6,589 nt of DNA, from NCBI GenBank assembly GCA_947455585.1, contig CANGOY010000107.1:1-6589 (forward strand), written 5' to 3'. Positions 6,441-6,589 of this stretch are shown here, in pieces. How positions within the stretch are numbered: the stretch's first letter is position 1; each line of letters opens with the position of its first letter. This DNA is from Comamonadaceae bacterium. GTDB lineage: Bacteria > Pseudomonadota > Gammaproteobacteria > Burkholderiales > Burkholderiaceae_C. The notes below the pieces were generated by a model. It ran no database searches and was not told where the DNA came from. It saw nothing but the letters and a program-made list of their open reading frames with translations. The position numbers and the translations under genes are program-made.

Positions 6441-6481
6441 AAAGGCCGCTTATGCAATATTGCATGAGCGGCCTTTCTTTT
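6441..6481 (+). terminator. Rho-independent terminator of ppsR
   Basis: A perfect 10-bp stem, AAAGGCCGCT (6441-6450) with AGCGGCCTTT (6467-6476), encloses an inner 14-base palindrome ATGCAATATTGCAT (6452-6465). The whole 36-nt element is nearly one continuous inverted repeat, with a single T-G mismatch step. The T-rich tail is TTTCTTTT (6474-6481). The complement also ends in TTTTCGTT, so weak activity on the other strand is possible. The intron-like sequence starts at the next base. Confidence 0.9.
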
Positions 6482-6589
6482 GTGCGCCCAGCATGGGCGC
6501 ACACCTGCGGGTGTAAGTCCCGCTGCGAGCTGGTCACAGTGAGCAAAGTGAAGCGCAACTGCGTGAGGGCGACCGAGCGTGGGAAGGAA
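6482..6589 (+). mobile_element. Group II intron 5' end (domain I), probable group IIC, truncated by window edge
   Basis: The segment begins with the group II 5' splice-site consensus GTGCG. It folds at once into a perfect 9-bp hairpin, GTGCGCCCA (6482-6490) / TGGGCGCAC (6494-6502) with loop GCA. A second hairpin follows, GCGGG (6507-6511) / CCCGC (6519-6523) with loop TGTAAGT. The later blocks GTGAAGCGCAACTGCGTGA (6548-6566) and GCGACCGAGCGTGGGAAGGA (6570-6589 less the last base) are typical of domain I in bacterial group II introns. As I recall it, the Oceanobacillus group IIC intron has the same order near its 5' end: GTGTGCCC, GGCATGGG, a GGGTG-AGAG-TCCCG hairpin, then GCGACATGGAA and GAAGGAA. 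Insertion directly after a terminator in the sense orientation fits class C target choice. The intron-encoded reverse transcriptase, domains V/VI and 3' end lie outside, so completeness and activity are unknown. Class assignment is less certain than the group II call. Confidence 0.82.

Noticed and set aside
6040..6558. Minus-strand open frame of 172 codons across ppsR, the terminator and the intron start
   Set aside because: It is antisense to a clearly conserved gene, runs through a terminator and a structured RNA element, and its translation resembles no family I know.
1..6589. CRISPR arrays, tRNA genes, IS ends or defence systems
   Set aside because: No spaced direct repeats, no cloverleaf-like segments and no transposase-like frames were seen by eye; the only mobile signal is the group II intron at the right end.

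Overview
The window looks like a chromosomal segment of a betaproteobacterium, most likely Burkholderiales/Comamonadaceae. The grounds are the gene order rpsF-priB-rpsR, the sequence character of PriB, PEP synthase and its regulator, and a moderate GC content (mid-50s by eye). Genus cannot be fixed from this sequence alone; a freshwater Comamonadaceae member would fit. Coding density is high and no stretch longer than about 170 bases lacks a gene.

Layout, left to right. Positions 1-709 (minus strand) carry the start of the rpsF-priB-rpsR ribosomal/primosome operon: bS6, the primosomal protein PriB with a TTG start, and the first codons of bS18. Just upstream of rpsF lie a perfect TATAAT -10 box and a leader hairpin that resembles the known S6:S18 autoregulatory element. 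Positions 783-5427 (minus strand) form a second tight cluster. It is transcribed in the order ppsA (PEP synthase), a small two-helix membrane protein, and a large sodium:solute symporter of the VC_2705-like type. Spacing is 6 nt and then a 17-nt overlap, so this is very probably one operon. Positions 5596-6423 (plus strand) carry ppsR, the bifunctional kinase/phosphorylase that switches PEP synthase on and off. It is divergent from ppsA across a 168-bp intergenic region. ppsR ends in a strong Rho-independent terminator at 6441-6481.

Directly after the terminator T-run, from 6482 to the window end, the sequence changes character. It begins GTGCG and has the hairpins and sequence blocks of domain I of a bacterial group II intron. 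Its position immediately behind a terminator hairpin, in the same orientation, is the hallmark of group IIC (bacterial class C) introns. Only the first 108 bases are in view, so the reverse transcriptase and 3' end cannot be judged.

How the genes work together: the ppsA cluster and ppsR make a gluconeogenic module. The symporter pair would import a small carboxylate (acetate, pyruvate or similar; inferred). PEP synthase turns pyruvate into PEP, and PpsR controls PEP synthase by phosphorylating the threonine two residues before its catalytic histidine; that threonine is present here. The ribosomal operon next door appears to be independently promoted and is unrelated in function.
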